Assembly (NCBI RefSeq): GCF_021018805.1
Contig: NC_086253.1
Span: 11,906,735-11,970,734 of the forward strand
Direction of reading: 5' to 3'
DNA length: 64,000 nucleotides
From: Prinia subflava
Taxonomy: Eukaryota; Chordata; Aves; Passeriformes; Cisticolidae
The translations under genes and the position numbers were made by a program. How positions within the stretch are numbered: position 1 is the stretch's first letter; every line of letters starts with the position of its first letter. Below are positions 1 through 14,715 of this stretch, piece by piece. The notes below the pieces were generated by a model, which did not search any database, had not been told where the DNA came from, and was given only the letters and a program-made list of their open reading frames with translations.

Positions 1-1352
1 TGGTCTGCTGTTTGCCATCCGTGGGCCTGCATGAGTCACATGGAATTATTTGTACTCGACTGGATGCTGGGGATGCTTGGAAGGAAGCTGGGTGACAGCA
101 TGCTGCCTCTACTGACTGATGCTCACTGAGCCTGCTCCCCATTCAGACTCTTCCAGTCCCAAAGATATTGCTTGAAACAGCACAGGAAACTATTTTCTAG
201 GATCAATAGTTAGTATCAATGAGTGTTTATTTATTAATATATACAGGCAATATTTGCCCAGTTCTTTTTTCTAGGTTTGAGCTCCCTAATACTGAAATCA
301 AAATATCTCTTTTTAGCAGCAAAATCATACCTTTTGTCTCTAGTTTCAACAGAAGTATTACTTAGAAATGGAATTACATGGAAGCAATAACCTGAAATAG
401 TGCATAGTGCTTTCTAAAGGCTGTGTGATAGATAAAAAAGGAAACTCACAATGTGCTTGAGACTAAAAATGCACTGTAGAGTAGTCTGTACCCACTATGG
501 GGGAAGAATTGGAATCTGAGGATCAAAAACCACTGGAAAGAATAGCCTTTCTCCTATAAGAGGTGAAAAAAAATCCATCACTTCCAACACTGAATGAACA
601 TTTTCCTGAAATTAAAGAAAACTAATAATCCTGCTGCAGTTGTGCTTTACCTGTTTTGCTCTTCATTGGTAGGAGAAGTCATAAACAGGTAATGTAATGC
701 CATTTTTTATGTTCAAATGCAAAGAACACCTAGAATGACAGATCATGCATATTTTAGAAGAGTGCTCTTTAGTCAATACAATTCCTGCATTAGACTACTT
801 CTCTTATTTTTCAGGAAAATAGCATTCATAATATAATGATAATAAGTCTCCCTGTATTTTGTCACACTCAGTTGTGCATGCAGTCTCACTTAACTAGAAA
901 GAATCCATCATGCAAGTTAAAAAGGTAAAGTTGCCCATTACATCTTAGGAATATCTGCAATAGAAATGGTTTGATCAGAAACAGTGGAAGGAACATGTTC
1001 TGCATTCTTCTTTGAGAACTGATGCTGGAAAAAGCTGGGAAGGCACAGGAAATTGGGGAAGATGCCAAAACTCAAGTGTCTTTCAGGTAAAAGATGCCAG
1101 GATCCTAGGTTGTCCTGTATATTAAACATTTGTAGAAGATGCAGAAGGGTTCCTCATGAAGCCTGCCACTCCCCATGTATTGCTTGCCTTGTACTATGAA
1201 AAGTTTTCATGCCCGTAGGAAATTTGAGAATCAGGTCTTATGTTTAATCTGTGGTACTCAGCTTCATCCTCAGGACTGATATTTTTATGAGTCAGAACAG
1301 AACCTAGTTGCCCAATTTTAAATTTGCTCTGGTCCCTAAGAATACCTGTTTA

Positions 1353-1390
<38 letters not shown>

Positions 1391-4300
1391 AGTAGCAATC
1401 CTGATTTCTAAAAGCACTATCTAGTACCTTCTTAGTAACAGCCTTTTCATTGAGCCCCTAAGCTGATGGATTTTAAAACCCCTAATTAAAACCAGATAAT
1501 GCATGAAAGATTTCTACTTAAGAGAAATCCTTAGAAGTGCAAACCTTTCTCTTAAGGCCTGATTAAACCAAAAACCTCACACATCTGTTTGTACAGATGT
1601 ATTCTCATCAGGTCAGGCACCTGGGAGCACTGACTTAGGTCTGTCCTTCTCACAATACCTCGTTCTTGGGAATAAGGAGGACAACAAAGGCTGGGACAGA
1701 AAATCAGATATTTCAGAAAGAATGGCCTGTTACATTTAGCTAGGAATGTAGCCTTTCTGCAGTCTATCTGGCTCTGATCATCCCATCAGTCAGGGTAATG
1801 GTGAACCATAGAATAATGTGTTCATTTACATATAAATGTGTATAAAATATTTATGTGCATATATATACACCTATATATGTGTAATTGCATGCAGTTTGGC
1901 ATAAGTAAATAGGGTTCAAAATAATAGGGAGAAGTGATTTTCTGCGGATCATTCTTTTTTTTTTGTGCTTTGTTTTTTTCCTCTGTCTCGGGATTTGCAA
2001 ATGCAAGTAAGGACAAGAGAAGAGATGAATTTCTTTCATTCTTATTTTAAAGACTGAATTTAAACCTTAAATTAAGAGGGAACAAAGATTATGCAGTGGA
2101 AGTTCTGGTTGTACCTTGACTACACTGCAGATTAAAAATCCAGGTATGTATCAATCTGTCTTCTCCTTACCAAATAAACCAGATGCCATGGAAAGGACAC
2201 TCACTTGTGTGCCCCACATGTCAGCCCAAATGTAGAGGACAGGGGGACCAGGCCAGTGGGGGACACTTTGTCCTGTAGAAATTTAGCTCCCTGTGGTCTC
2301 TTTTGCTGCTGGAAAAAAAAGAGAAGAAAAGGGGGGGGAAAAAGATTTTTTTGGGGAAAAAAAAATCAGTGGCTGCATAAAATATTGTTAGCACAATTTT
2401 GCTTTTATCTGCATAAACCATTGAGCCTTTTCTGAGTGGGAGTTAGGCACCACTAGGGAAAGTGTCACCTCCCGTGGTGGGAGCCAGGCTGACTTGCACC
2501 CTTGTTAAAGGGCTCTTGAACTGTGGCCACTGTCATGTTTCATGTAAACTGTCTGCCTTTGGAACTCTTAATGTAGTGTGGAAAGTTCTAGAGAGAAAAA
2601 GCCATGAACTGAAGTAAGCAGGTCTTTTAAAAAAGGGAGAAAAAAAGAAAAAGAAAGGAAAAAGGGTGAGATGATCCTGTTACAGATGGTGGGTCAGGTT
2701 CAGCAGGGTGCAAGAGCAGCTCAGTTTCAGCCTGGTGATCCAGAGCAGCTGTGAGCCTGGCTTGAACACTGAGACTGTGTGTTCAAGCCATTAGTGAACC
2801 AGGTCAAATATCTAACGATGGAGAGACAGTTCTTTTTTTCATGGGTTACTGGAAGTATTTAATCAGTAATTACTCCAAAATTCAGATGCTACCTGTTCTG
2901 CCTATTCACTGTGGTTTTGATTATAGTGTGAGAACATGGAGCAAAGGGGAATTTCAGTAAAGAGTTGCTGGGAGCTTGTTGGTTGGGCTTGTATTAATTG
3001 TGTTTGGACAATTCTGGATTTGAAATTATGAGGCTTGTCAGTGTATGGCTGGCTGGCAAAGCCTCCTTTAAGGAGAAGACCTGGAGCACATTGCTGATTT
3101 TTATCATGTGGCTCCAAGGCTGAAAATTGTGATTCTTTCTCACCCTCACTGAACGCTACAGCTAAAAAGAGAGGACGTGGCTGTCCCTTGCCCCCACCAT
3201 CTGCTGAGTGCTGCCTCCCTGCTTTCCATCTGTGGCTGGAGACTCTGTCTCTCAGCAGCCACATCTCTATTTCCAGCTGGCTGCAGACAGTCCCTTCTGG
3301 TAAATAGGATTTAAAATTTGGTGGGGAGGTTATCTAGCTGAAAGGTATTGATAATTTGTTACAGTTTGCACAGAGAGCTTTGCCTGGGGCCACAAGGCAG
3401 TTCTTGGCTCTTAGAGGAGCTGATTTGTAGGAGAAAGTGTGCTCCATAAGTCAGTGCTCTGTGGACAGCAAAGGCCCGGGCTCTGCTCATCCCTGCCAGC
3501 CTTGCAATTTCCTGTGCCTTTTCTGTTCCGGTTATAATCACCAATATGATGTGGCTACTGAATTCACTGTTAATTACAGACCTTTTGTGGGTGGAAGATC
3601 TTTTTCAAATGACTGTTTATGAATGAGAAGACAGGCTCATTTGAAGAAACTGGGCTTGGCAGAAATAAATAATAAATCTACTTTATATAGTTCCTAGATG
3701 ATCTGCTGATCCATCATTTTGCAAGGCTGAAGTAGACTGTCTGTATCCTATGGCTGGTGAGCATAAACAGAAACCTTTTTGGTCCCAACGAACCTGCAAA
3801 AGAGCAGATGACCACAGGAGGAGCTGGGCAGTAATTGTGGAGAATTAGTGGTGGGTAGCAGGTGGCTGGCCCTGAGTGAGTGTTGGAGAGCATGTTGAAG
3901 GCAATGACCTCTGCAGGGTTTTGAAACCTAAGAAACAAAGCTGCAGCTGGTGTGGACAAGAATCATGGTCTGTTACATGGGCTGAATTGGTTCATGCAGA
4001 AAGTACCTTGGGTGATGGTGCTCAGGAGAGCCAGAAAAAAACACTACTGGCTAAAAAATGATGTGCATATCATCGTGGAGTCTGCTATAGACTGCCTAGC
4101 CAGCCAATGACACTGATAAATTATTCTTTGAGGAACTAAGAGACTCCTCTAAATCACAAGAAAGGCAACTAAGAAAGATGCCCTCCTTGATTTGCTGCTT
4201 GTTAACAGAGAAGGTCTTGAAATGGATGGAGATTGGCATCTGTCTTGGCCACAGCACACATTAAGTGACTGAGTTTAAAATCCCTGGTTTTAAATAGGAA

Positions 4301-4584
4301 GAACATGCCAGCAGAACTTCAGCCCTGGACATGAGAGCAGCCTTCAGGCTGCTCAGGGAACTAGTGAGTAAGGTCCCCTGAGAAAAAGCTTTTGTAGCTG
4401 CTGGGGTCTATCTCTGCTGGTCAGTTTTTAAGCACCATCTCCTATGGGCTCAGGAGTAGGCAATTCCTAAATGTCTCAAGTCAAGCAGATGAGGCAGAAG
4501 GCTGCCTTGGCTGAGCAGGGGTTTTCCTTTAGAGACAAGGTAAAAAGGAGGGTGTATGAGCAATGGAAGCAAGATCAGGTGACA
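1..4584. other. Non-genic AT-rich DNA
   Basis: No coding exon is supported. The stretch contains the TA microsatellite and purine-rich tracts near 2,310-2,365 and 2,630-2,665. All open frames are short and lack family resemblance. Confidence 0.6.
1359..1387. repeat. (TA)n microsatellite
   Basis: About fourteen uninterrupted TA units in AT-rich sequence. Confidence 0.95.
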
Positions 4585-5090
4585 TCCTGTGTGCAGCTTT
4601 GGGCACCACAGTGTAAGAGAGATATAAAGCTATTAGAGTGTCCAAAGGAGAGCTAAAAGAGGACAAAGGGCCTTGGGGGGAAGCTGTGTGAAGAGCAGCT
4701 GAGGTCCCTTGGTCTGTTCAGCCTGGAGGAGGCTGAGGGGAGACCTCACTGCAGTTACAGCTTCCCTGTGAGGAGAGGAGGAGGGGCAGGCACTGATCTC
4801 TGCTCTGTGGTGACAGTGACAGGACCCCAGGGAACGGCCTGAAGGTGTGTCAGGGGAGAGTTAGGATTGGATATCAGCAAAATGTTTTTCACCCAGAGTG
4901 GTTGGGCACTGGAACAGCCTTCCCTGGGAAGTGTCACAGCACCTGACCGAGTTCAAGAAGTGCTTAGACAACTGCTCTCAGGCATTTGGTGTGATTCTTG
5001 GAACTGATCTGTGCAGGGCCAGGAGTTGGACTTTTATGATCCTGCTGGGTCCCTTCCAAAGCAAAATATTGTATAATCTTCCATTCTGTT
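4585..5090 (+). mobile_element. CR1 LINE, truncated 3' end
   Basis: The segment follows the CR1 3' consensus layout: gggcaccacagtgtaagag, gtccaaaggag, then ctggaggaggctgagggg, acctcactgcagttacag, gtgacaggacc, ttaggattggatatcagc, gggcactggaacagcc, and ends in ctgggtcccttccaaagc. It is 5'-truncated, as nearly all avian CR1 copies are, and diverged. Edges are approximate. Confidence 0.85.
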
Positions 5091-7700
5091 ATATCTGACA
5101 TCAGCATCTTTTCCAGAACAGCCATTCCTGTTGTCCCCTTTAGAGATGACTCTGAGGCTGCCATTTGCACTGACTTTTTCATGTGGATGACAATTGATTC
5201 ACCATTTCCTGGGTCTTCTCTGGTGACAAGAGAGAAGCTACAGAATTAATCTCTTTATTGTTTACATCTCAGTCAACACAGCAGACCTTTGAGCAGTGAT
5301 TTTCAGGTGTCTGTCTCCCTGGCAGGGAGCTGGTTACCATTACCATGTGTTCAAGAACTAAGCTCAAGTCATGCTCCAAGGAGTGGGACTCCTTAGAACA
5401 TGTATGAGTCTGAGTTAGACTCCTGGCATCCCTGCAGTCATGAAGAGAAATCATCTCTTGATCTACAGGACAGGATTCATCTCATCATGATGTAGGTCTA
5501 AAAAGGCAAGATGATCTGCACTCTAGAGGTGCCTTTTCAACTCACTGACTATAAAGATGAGTGGAGTGGAACTACTTCAGATGTCAAATGTACACTGCAG
5601 GAAAAAGGGGAGGTGATTTCTGCCCAAAGTACTTCAGTAGTGAAGTAACCAAGGTCGTGTGGTCCTTGGGTATGGTGTCCTGGTTGTGCTTAGCAGGACA
5701 AAGACTTGCAGTCTTCCTCCTGAGTCCTGGGTGACTGCTCTGAGCACCAGAGGAGTCTTCATAGAAGAGAAAAGGGACATTAACACCTGAGAACATCTCT
5801 TTTGTGTTCTGTCTGGGGGTTTTTTGAATGTTCTGCCTGAGGACTATTTCTCTGTACTTACAGCTTGGATTAATTGTGTAGTTTTGTCTTAATTTATGGT
5901 CTTAAACTCTGGATTCACTGTAAGATGTTTAGGTACCAGTTTATAAATAGATCAAACAGGAAATAAAATGAGCATGTATACCTGACACCTTGTTGACCTG
6001 ACAGCTTCTCCCAAGGCCCCAGGAGATCTGAGGCAGCATTCATCAAGTGAGGCACTGAGCATATGCCAGGTGTAGTGCTAATACCTGGGAGCTTTTGCAT
6101 GATAATAAGCCAGATTCATTGTTCTTTATTTGTGAACTGTGCATTTCTCTTCACTTGTGCATGCTTCCTTTTGAATTGTGCAGCAGAGGACGATGCAGAA
6201 CAGACAGCAGCAGCTTATAAAATTGAGCATTCAAACATGGGTTCAGCCGGAGCTGTGGGGAGTTTTCTGCAGTGGATTAGTGGCTGCAGCACTGCTGTTC
6301 TCCTGGGAAATCACCTAAGCACATGTGCTTCCTTTAGAGGGTTTCTGACCTCTTTTGTGGTGTTCTTCTTAATTTCTGTGACCTAGGTAAAGTGATATTA
6401 AAACTATTCCTTGTTGGTATGCTTCCTTGGGAGCTTTGCAGAGTGTGCAGGAGGGAAGTGATTTCTGCTGCTCCTAAATTAAAAGCAATTGCTCAGACTC
6501 CTGCAAGTCTACAGAAGATGACATGTCAGCTAAGAATGAGTGCTGCTCTCTGCACTGGATACCAGGGAAAGAATAATGTTATTGTCAAGACACATCTTTC
6601 ATTTTAATAAACAATTTGCTTTGATTTAATAGTGATCCTTGGGGGGAAAAAAATTAAACTCTAGCATGAAAGCAAACACTCCTTGTCTGTTTTGAAATAA
6701 ATGTACTGTCTTCTGCTGTACTGGGCTACATTATAAATTATATAGATAAATAGGTTATGAATAAGACAATTGCCTTAGCAGTATTGTTAGAAGTAATAAC
6801 TTCTGTTGTGGATAAATCTGACCCTTTTAAAATGTAAAAGCATTCATATTTTATTATTCCAGCCTAGCTTTGCCCTTAGCAGAGGTTGTCTTGTCTGTAA
6901 TTTTTATTGGAAATGTCATGATCTATAACTTATTATGAAATTTTTTTTTTTGAGTTCTCAGTTGAACAGAGGTTGTAGCAATACATTGTTTTGCACATCT
7001 CAACTGCATGCTCTGGAAACTTAATACTGGGGGCTTCTTCCCACTTCAGAATGACTGTTTGGGGACTAATTACCAAGTCAGAGTTGTAAAAAATATCTGA
7101 CACTGCTGGTTGAAGTCCTCCTTGATTATCAGTACTCATGGAGCTGTAGGATCCTTTGTATTTTTGGATTGCTGCACCTGAACCCAGTGTTATCTGTTAG
7201 TGACCACACCATTAAAAAAATCAACTTCTAATTTATTGCCTAATTTATAGGCCCCACTTGATTGAGCTATGACACAGTTGAACTCGTGTTCAATGATTAA
7301 TGTGAAATAAAAGGTAGTGTTACATGGCCCAGTTAGATTAGATGCTCTTGATCTAATCCTGTCAGCCAGCCACAGCTGTTAAACATTTTATGTCCTCATA
7401 TAAGACTGCACTTGTGCTGCTGAAGGTTTTCAGGCTAAAAGAAGATCATATTATAATTAAATAGCTAGAAATTGTATAGGAGAATAGGGTAATTATCCAT
7501 ATATATAATCAGAAATTTATAGGAGGACATGCTTAAACAAATATGATTGTAGCCATGTAAAATGCTACAGAAATTTTTCAAAATCATAAGAAAAAATTAG
7601 GTGTTCGTATTTCATTGCCTTTCTTTTAGGTAACAAATGCCTCTTATGTCCTTGAAAATGCACACTAAAATATTGAATTTGATTATACATGGAAAAAAAT

Positions 7701-7788
7701 ACATTTTAAAATCAAAAAGAATCCTCATCTTTGACCCTATATAATCACTTAGGGCCAATGATGAGGATTCTTTGTGATTTTTAAATTT
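7701..7788. other. Pre-miRNA-like hairpin, 37-nt arms and 14-nt loop
   Basis: Bases 7,701-7,737 and 7,752-7,788 are reverse complements at 32 of 37 positions, including 14 consecutive pairs (aaagaatcctcatc with gatgaggattcttt). The loop is 7,738-7,751. Size and mismatch spacing resemble a microRNA precursor, but a fossil MITE or a chance inverted duplication would look the same. Either strand could be transcribed. I do not recognise it as a known microRNA. Confidence 0.55.
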
Positions 7789-10700
7789 AGGTTTTATTCA
7801 ATGCAAATTTACAGTTAAAGTATTTACCCTTTGGACAAGTATAAATAAGACTAGCTGAAGAACCTCAGTGTTTCACTGTGACTTGGTAGCATTCCCCTTT
7901 TTAAAACCTGGCAAGTGACAGGGCTGCTGAAGGGACATTTCATCATCCTGGGCATCAGGAAGTGGCTGCAGATCCAACTGGTGCCAGAAAAGTGTGGGCT
8001 TAATGGGAATTAACAGATTCCACAGATCCTAAAGGAACGTTCTCATTAGGAAGGACACTTTTCTTCTTGCCCTTTTTGTGTGTCAAGATCGATATCTCAT
8101 CAGGGAAACTTTCAATACTGAGTATTTTGAACGAGCATACAATAAATAATATTCTTTTTTACTATATTTGGGCTATAGGAAAAATTATTTTCCTGGTATA
8201 ATGAGTGATAAGTAGAACAAAGATCATTTGGGAATAAAATGTAGCTGTTTGATCCATTTGATAATTTCCATCTGGATGGCATTTGCTTCCTTCAGTGAGG
8301 GGAATGGAAGCTGCCTATTTCTAGGCAATCTGTTGAGTTTCTTTCACAAAAAAAAGGACAGTTTAGCTTTTCCTTCCATATGGATATATGTTATTACATT
8401 TACAAACATGTTCATCTTTCTTTTTTTTTTAGATCTTCTGAGAAACCTTTATTCCTAGGTGGGTTGGGATGTGGATCGAATGTTCTTGTTTTGTTTTTCT
8501 TTTTGCCAGAAAATCAGTAAGAGAGGGGAAAGCCTGCCATTATTCTGTATAGATAGGTACTAGTTAATTTACTAAACCAAAAGAAACCTTGCTTGTTGGA
8601 GCAGAAAGCAAGTTAGCTGTAATGAGACCGGAGTTATCATTGTTCCTCCAGCCTGACCATGCTGGAGGAATGGAAGTCTGCAAGCGTGACTCCAGGCTAT
8701 TGTGGGATCCAAGTCATGCAATCTCTGTCGTAAATTAAGCAAGTTCCACCTCAGGACTCTCCCTCTGGAACTGGGAAGTATTCTAAACACTAAGAGGATC
8801 ATTATAATCATAATGTCATCTTGGCTAACCAAAGAGAAACTGTTTTCTTAGTACAGTGAGGTGACAATGGTTAATGCTGGGGTTTTGTCACTGCCCTGGG
8901 ACTACTGGATCTTGTACATTTGTATAATTCTTTACTGGCTTTTGGTAAGACTTGTGTAGCAGAGGCAAAACATCAGAGCTGCTTCACTTTGGCTCCCTGG
9001 GCAGGCAGCCAGGTCTGTACCTGCTCCCCTCACTGAGCACAGTCATTCCAGCAGGAATCCCTCCCTCCCTCCCAAAATGTCCTGAGGAGCCCAAGTGCAG
9101 AAAGCACATAGGCATTGATGCTTTTTCCTTGGAACACTTTTATTTAAAAAATGATTCTGTTCTCTGCATCATATTTTGTTTTGGAAGTGCTTGTGTCTAA
9201 AACCTTTGGAAAAGTGTAGAAACTCTTTCCAATATCCCTGCACATAAAAGCAGGAAGGAATTGTAGTTTAAGGGGACAACCCCATTTTCTTCATGAAAAA
9301 CAAATGTGGATTATTTTTTTTTCCTTTTCCAAACCCGTGTGATGGAATCCTGCAGAAAGGGATATTGTGTGATTGGCTGGAGCCAAGGAAAGGTGCAAAA
9401 CACAGGAAAAGGGTGTGAATCAGTGCCTGGTGTTTTAGGGACACACCTCCTTCATCCTCTTCTTACTATCAGGCCATGGATAGTGTTTATTCTCTCTTTT
9501 TTGGTCTGCTGTGGTAGCTGTGCCCACAGACAGCTTGATTGCAAATTCATCCACAGAACAGTTCAGAGTTAAAGATGCCTTTTTTTGCTGCCACTGATAA
9601 TCATATGCCACTATCAGCAAAATTGCCACCTGTAATCAGATCTGTAAGAGCACAGATGGCTTCCAAATGCACTAATTCAGTACCAGAGCTGTGATTTTAG
9701 CAGCAATTGCTCCTTACCAATTTGCACCTGGAATTTCTTACTAATTTTTGTATTTATCAAACAGCTGTAAATGGAGACCTCCGGCTTGCAGGTACTTATG
9801 ATCTAAAGAAGTTTGAGGATGATTGCACTCCAATTTCAACAGAGGCTTACCCTGATTCAGTTCAAGTTCAGTTAGGGTCTGGTCTTCAGAGGATTTCAGT
9901 GCCTTGTCAATCACATATTTAATCAGTGAGTTATGGCTTTTGGATTTCAATGCTTTTTTGTTTTTTTAAATTTCCCTTGTTCTGACTACTTGCTGGTAAC
10001 CTGAGAGAGAGCAAGCTCTGCCTGCTTACATGGTGGACTTGAAGTGAGTCCAGGCCATAACACTCATGTTTGGGATGTGCAATCCAAAAGACAATTCCTA
10101 ACTTCCAGAAAATAGGATTTTTTCCGTGTTCTGACCTTTAACAATCTGTACCAGTGAGCAGAGCCATGTCACAGGCAGCTGGCAGGAAGGCACTTGCCTC
10201 TTTCACAGTCTGCATCTGATGTGGGAAGGGGGGCCCTGCCAGACCTCACCCACCAGTGCCCCAAACAGAAGGTCTTCCCACTAAGGTTATATAGATCTTC
10301 TCTCTGCTGAGAGGTTTTGAAATTTCCTGTGGTTGGAAACAAAGGATTTAGCTGGAAAAAGAGGATTCCTTGCTGGCTTGGCTGTCTGTTCCTTCAGGAG
10401 TGCTCGTAACTGTTGTGTGACAGGAGGTGATGGAAAGGGTGTTGGTCAGGTTTCTGGTGCCAGGGAGTTTCATTATTCATGTAGTCCACAAGCCACAGTG
10501 AAATTATGAAGGATTTAAAGCTAGTGGGCTGAGCTGGGTAGAAGTTTCTTTCATACTCATTTTAAAGGAGGTAAGGAGGGAGAGGAAAAAGATTTAAGAG
10601 AAGAAATTATGGAAACAAAAATCTATCCAGGAAGCTGTGGCTGGTGGAAAAAGAGACAAAGTTGTGTTGAGGCAGAAGCACTAAAAGAAAAACAGGCATG

Positions 10701-12279
10701 TGTGTATTAGGAAGGGCAAATTTACATGTGAATCCTTCTTTCTCAATTCTGATTATATTTTATAAATCATATATGTACTTAATTCCTTAGCACACATTTC
10801 ATTCTTCAGTAAAGCATAATTAAAGCCAGGAACATTATGGTTTGTGGTGAGAATATGAAGAGTTTCCTTTTCCTTTATATACTGCTAAATGACCTGTATC
10901 AGAAAAAAAATATAATTGCTTGTCTTTCTCCAAACTGGTGTTTGCAAGAAGCATTTTCAACAAAATAGGTGAAATAATAGTCAGGGTGAACCCTAGTTCT
11001 GGATTATCTTGTGTATATGTTGCTCATGTAGTAATTAAAAGGGAAAAAAGCAAATTTATATTAGATTTCCTAGAGATGCATTTGGAGAAGAAAATGTCAT
11101 GTGATGTATTAGGCTGTTTTTCAAAATGGGAAGAAAAGGAGGAAGAGTGGAGCCTCCTTCTGTTCCCCAGAGTTTCAAGAATTCATGGCTGAGACAGTCA
11201 GTGTAAGCCTTTTGCATGTGAAGTTCAGTCCCACCATGCTGGAGGTGTTTGTCCCTCCAGAATTAGAGATCTTCAGGTGGGTGACTCAGATGGGAAAGCC
11301 TGGCTGAGCCCAGGTGCTGAAGGATTCTTGGGAGAGGGAGGGGATGGGTCAGAATGAAGAAACAGATGTTGTCTGGGCTGGGATTCCCATTCATTCTGTT
11401 TGGTCACCTGGCTGCTACAGAACCTCTATGACAATGTGTTTTCAGCTGAGAACCTTGTCATAAGGTTAGCTGTGACAAATGCAAGACCTGGTTTCTCACA
11501 GAGAGAGCTGATGTTACTTACTTCTGCGTCACTTCAGTTGCAGTTGTGGATTTTCTTTTTTTCTTCTTCTGAAAGTATCTTTAAATGAGACAGAAGCAGT
11601 GTCTGGTTAGCCAGCACAAACAGCCAGCTGAAATTTCCTTCCTTTGCCAGAGCACTTAGTGCACTCCAAGAATTTATCCAGAGAGATGATGGCTTTTTCA
11701 GTCCTGGTGATATGTAACAGTTGGATCTGGCTAATATCATTGTCCTTAATGAGTTATTAAAGTGAGCAGCATCATTAAAAAATTATTTTAGGCCTTTTTC
11801 AGACCTTTTTAGTTATGAGATGAACATGGCCACTGCTGCCAAAAGTGGTTTTGCTGCTGCTGAGTTGTGGAAGGACAGGGCTTGTGCAAGTTGTGCCTGT
11901 GGGGCACCCTCACACAGGCTGACACTGTGGCATGGACATCCTGTGAGCAAATAAGTTACAGCATGCAAATTACTGTAAGGCGTAATTTCCTAAAACTTGG
12001 CTTCATTCTTGCAAAGTTACCTCTCTTGTATTTTAAAGGCATACACTAGGACACAACTAGTGAAGTCAAATAGCCAGATTGTTGTGTTGTTTCTTATGCT
12101 CAGAGAAAGGAAACATGTTTGTGAATAGGATAGAAATACGCTTACAGTCAGAAAAGGAAGATCCATAAGAAATGAGCTAGCAGCTGAAAGCAGGTAACAT
12201 GGGAGAGAGATGGGGGCAGACTGGTTCTCTCCAGGGCTTCATCATTTTCTGCTCAAGGACTTCCTGCAGCAGAGTTGGT

Positions 12280-12510
12280 TTCTATTTGTTCACTGAACCT
12301 TGATGGATTTTAAGTTGTCAAGGCTCTCTTGAACCCATATAAATCTTTCTCTTAGCAGTATTCCATGGAAAGGAGTCCCACCATTTAGTTACATGCTGAG
12401 AACCACTTGGTTATGAACTTGTTGCAGTCAGTGCTTCCTGGATCTTGTCATTCCTGGTTTCCCTCTCCACTTAGGTGTAGTCTTACCCAAGAATCCATCT
12501 TCACTATAGA
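12280..12510 (-). mobile_element. Possible ancient CR1/L3-like LINE fragment
   Basis: Phrases such as tcttagcagtattccatgga, aggagtcccaccatttagtt and ttggttatgaacttgttgc resemble very old amniote CR1/L3 elements read on the minus strand (cctgtggcaaagagttccac... type text). The resemblance is from memory and weak. Confidence 0.3.
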
Positions 12511-14715
12511 GTGTAAAGTTTGCACAAGAATCTGTCTAGCAGACAACATCTTAGTTTACTCTTAGCTTTTGGAATCAAATTTCCAAAGCCATTTTATGTC
12601 ATATATGGGGTAAGCATTTTTGTCAATTCCTAAAGCCTCTCTCCTCCAAAATGACAGTCTTTAGTGTAAATGGTTACTTACTATTTTTTCTTTTTCTTTT
12701 TTTTTTTTTTTTACTCACTGGGCCGATTCCAGACCACAGAAAAATTTTGGAGGTATAACTAATACTGTAATCTGTGTTCCATGTCATAGGAATATAGGAT
12801 AAGTAGTGGGATGGTGAACTAAATTACAAAATGAACACCTTTTTGGTTTTTGTATTTCAGTTAGGTACTTCCATTTGATATACTTGACATTTCTCATGCT
12901 CTGTGTCCTGTACAGCTCCAAAATATTTTGCACTCTGGAAATCCTCAGTTTCACTTATTGTCTTAGGTTACCACAGTCCAGGGCAAAGGAAATAGGAAAA
13001 CCAGAATGAGAGTCTTGTCAACCCTTTTAAGCTGTGCACAGAAAATTAACATCTCCAGGCTTCCTCTTGGCTTTTCAGTTGCCACCCATTCTGATAGAAG
13101 TTTTAAAGTCAAAGTCTTTATGTCATTAAGTCACATTTCTACCCGAAATTCTCACTTGTTCTACTGCTGAATATTAAGAAAGTCAGCCTTTTCTGCTTGA
13201 GGTGTTTTGTTTCTCACATTCCTGCCTTGTGAATTTAGCAGCTATTTATTTCAGATATTGTCATATTATTCCATCCTATTCTATTACACCTACTTCTTTT
13301 CATTCACTATTTTGTCTGTTAAACAAAAGTCCTCTTTCAATAAAGTAATTGTACCACCACATATTTTAATGCAAATTTCATTAGACTGCCTAGCTAATGC
13401 TGAAGATAGTGACTGAGATGAGTAATGTTTTGCTAAACTCCAAAATATAGAATTAATAGGGAAAAATCCCAGTGTTGGTCAGGAGTGGTTGATACTAGAA
13501 AGTTGTGTCCCTGTTGAACCAAAGCATTTAAAGCATTATCTGAAACTGCATTGTAACTGGAATGCTGTATTGGCCAGGAGGGCAACAATTGACTTAATAG
13601 TGTGAACTCAGATGAAATGTGCTGAACTGGGGATGCTGTTAAATTGACTTTCCTCACTAAAACAAAAGCTCCAATGCCTGCTTTTACTCTATGTCAGTGA
13701 TTGAAAAAGCTAATGAGAACACTCTTCTTGCTGTATGATTTTTGTTTTCTCTCCAGGGGTGACTTTACCAGTTGGTTCGGTCTGTATTATTTAACAGTGG
13801 AGAGAGACATCCTGATGTTCAGTTCAGAGAAGAGGATGGGCTAGGATGCTGCAATAACCTACAATGCAAAATGCAAAGTAGGTTCAGCAAAGATGAACAT
13901 TTAAAGTTTTATCTTAACAGTAAATAAGTTTTATTTAAATTTTATGCCTTTTTTTTTTTCTTTTTTTTAGTTTCATTTAGATAGAGAAAACCCTCTATGC
14001 TAATTTTTAGGAGTGTTAAATTTCAAATACAGCACATCGATCTTGAAACACTCAATAAAGTCAATAGAACCATTTCTGGTGACAAACCAACATCTGTCAT
14101 TTTTTGCACAGTGGTCACTGACATATAATCTATTCTGTTGCCTTACCAAAACAAAAGAAAAATGAAGCCACTGAACTAAGTGGAAATATATGTCATCATA
14201 ATTGCTTTAAAATAAACTATTTAAAATTGGTCTTAATGTAATTATTGTATTTTTAGCTGTAATACCTTGTTTATCTATATTTTCTTTTCACTTTAGAAGG
14301 CTGGGTTTCTGGCTCACATTGGTTCTGGTCCATCACTTGGACTTGGCCAGGACTCGGGTTGTGCAATGTTGCTGAGTCAGCCAATTGTATCAACTATTTC
14401 CCTGCCTCTCTGAGCTGTGTAATGCTTGCTTTGATTGCATTCAAGATCCACAGAGTCTTAACCTAGCACACTTCACCATGCCCTTGAAATACAGCAGCTT
14501 TATCCTTTACTAAGGTACAGAGTGATTAAGTCCAAAGTCATGCACAGTTTATAGCAAAACAGGGTATCATAATCTGGTCTAAATCCAAGGGCAGTGCACC
14601 AAGCACTGGAACCTTTTACATCAGGGAGGAATAGTTGACACATTTTTACCCAATACAAATTAATGTATTAAAAGCTGATGTGTAATTTTAATGGCAGATT
14701 GATTTATGTATTCAC

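Larger units (their letters stand above)
5091..14715. other. Non-genic DNA with hairpin and one possible ancient LINE
   Basis: Apart from the hairpin at 7.7 kb and a possible old LINE fragment near 12.4 kb, nothing recognisable was seen. Open frames are below 110 codons and unremarkable. Confidence 0.6.
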
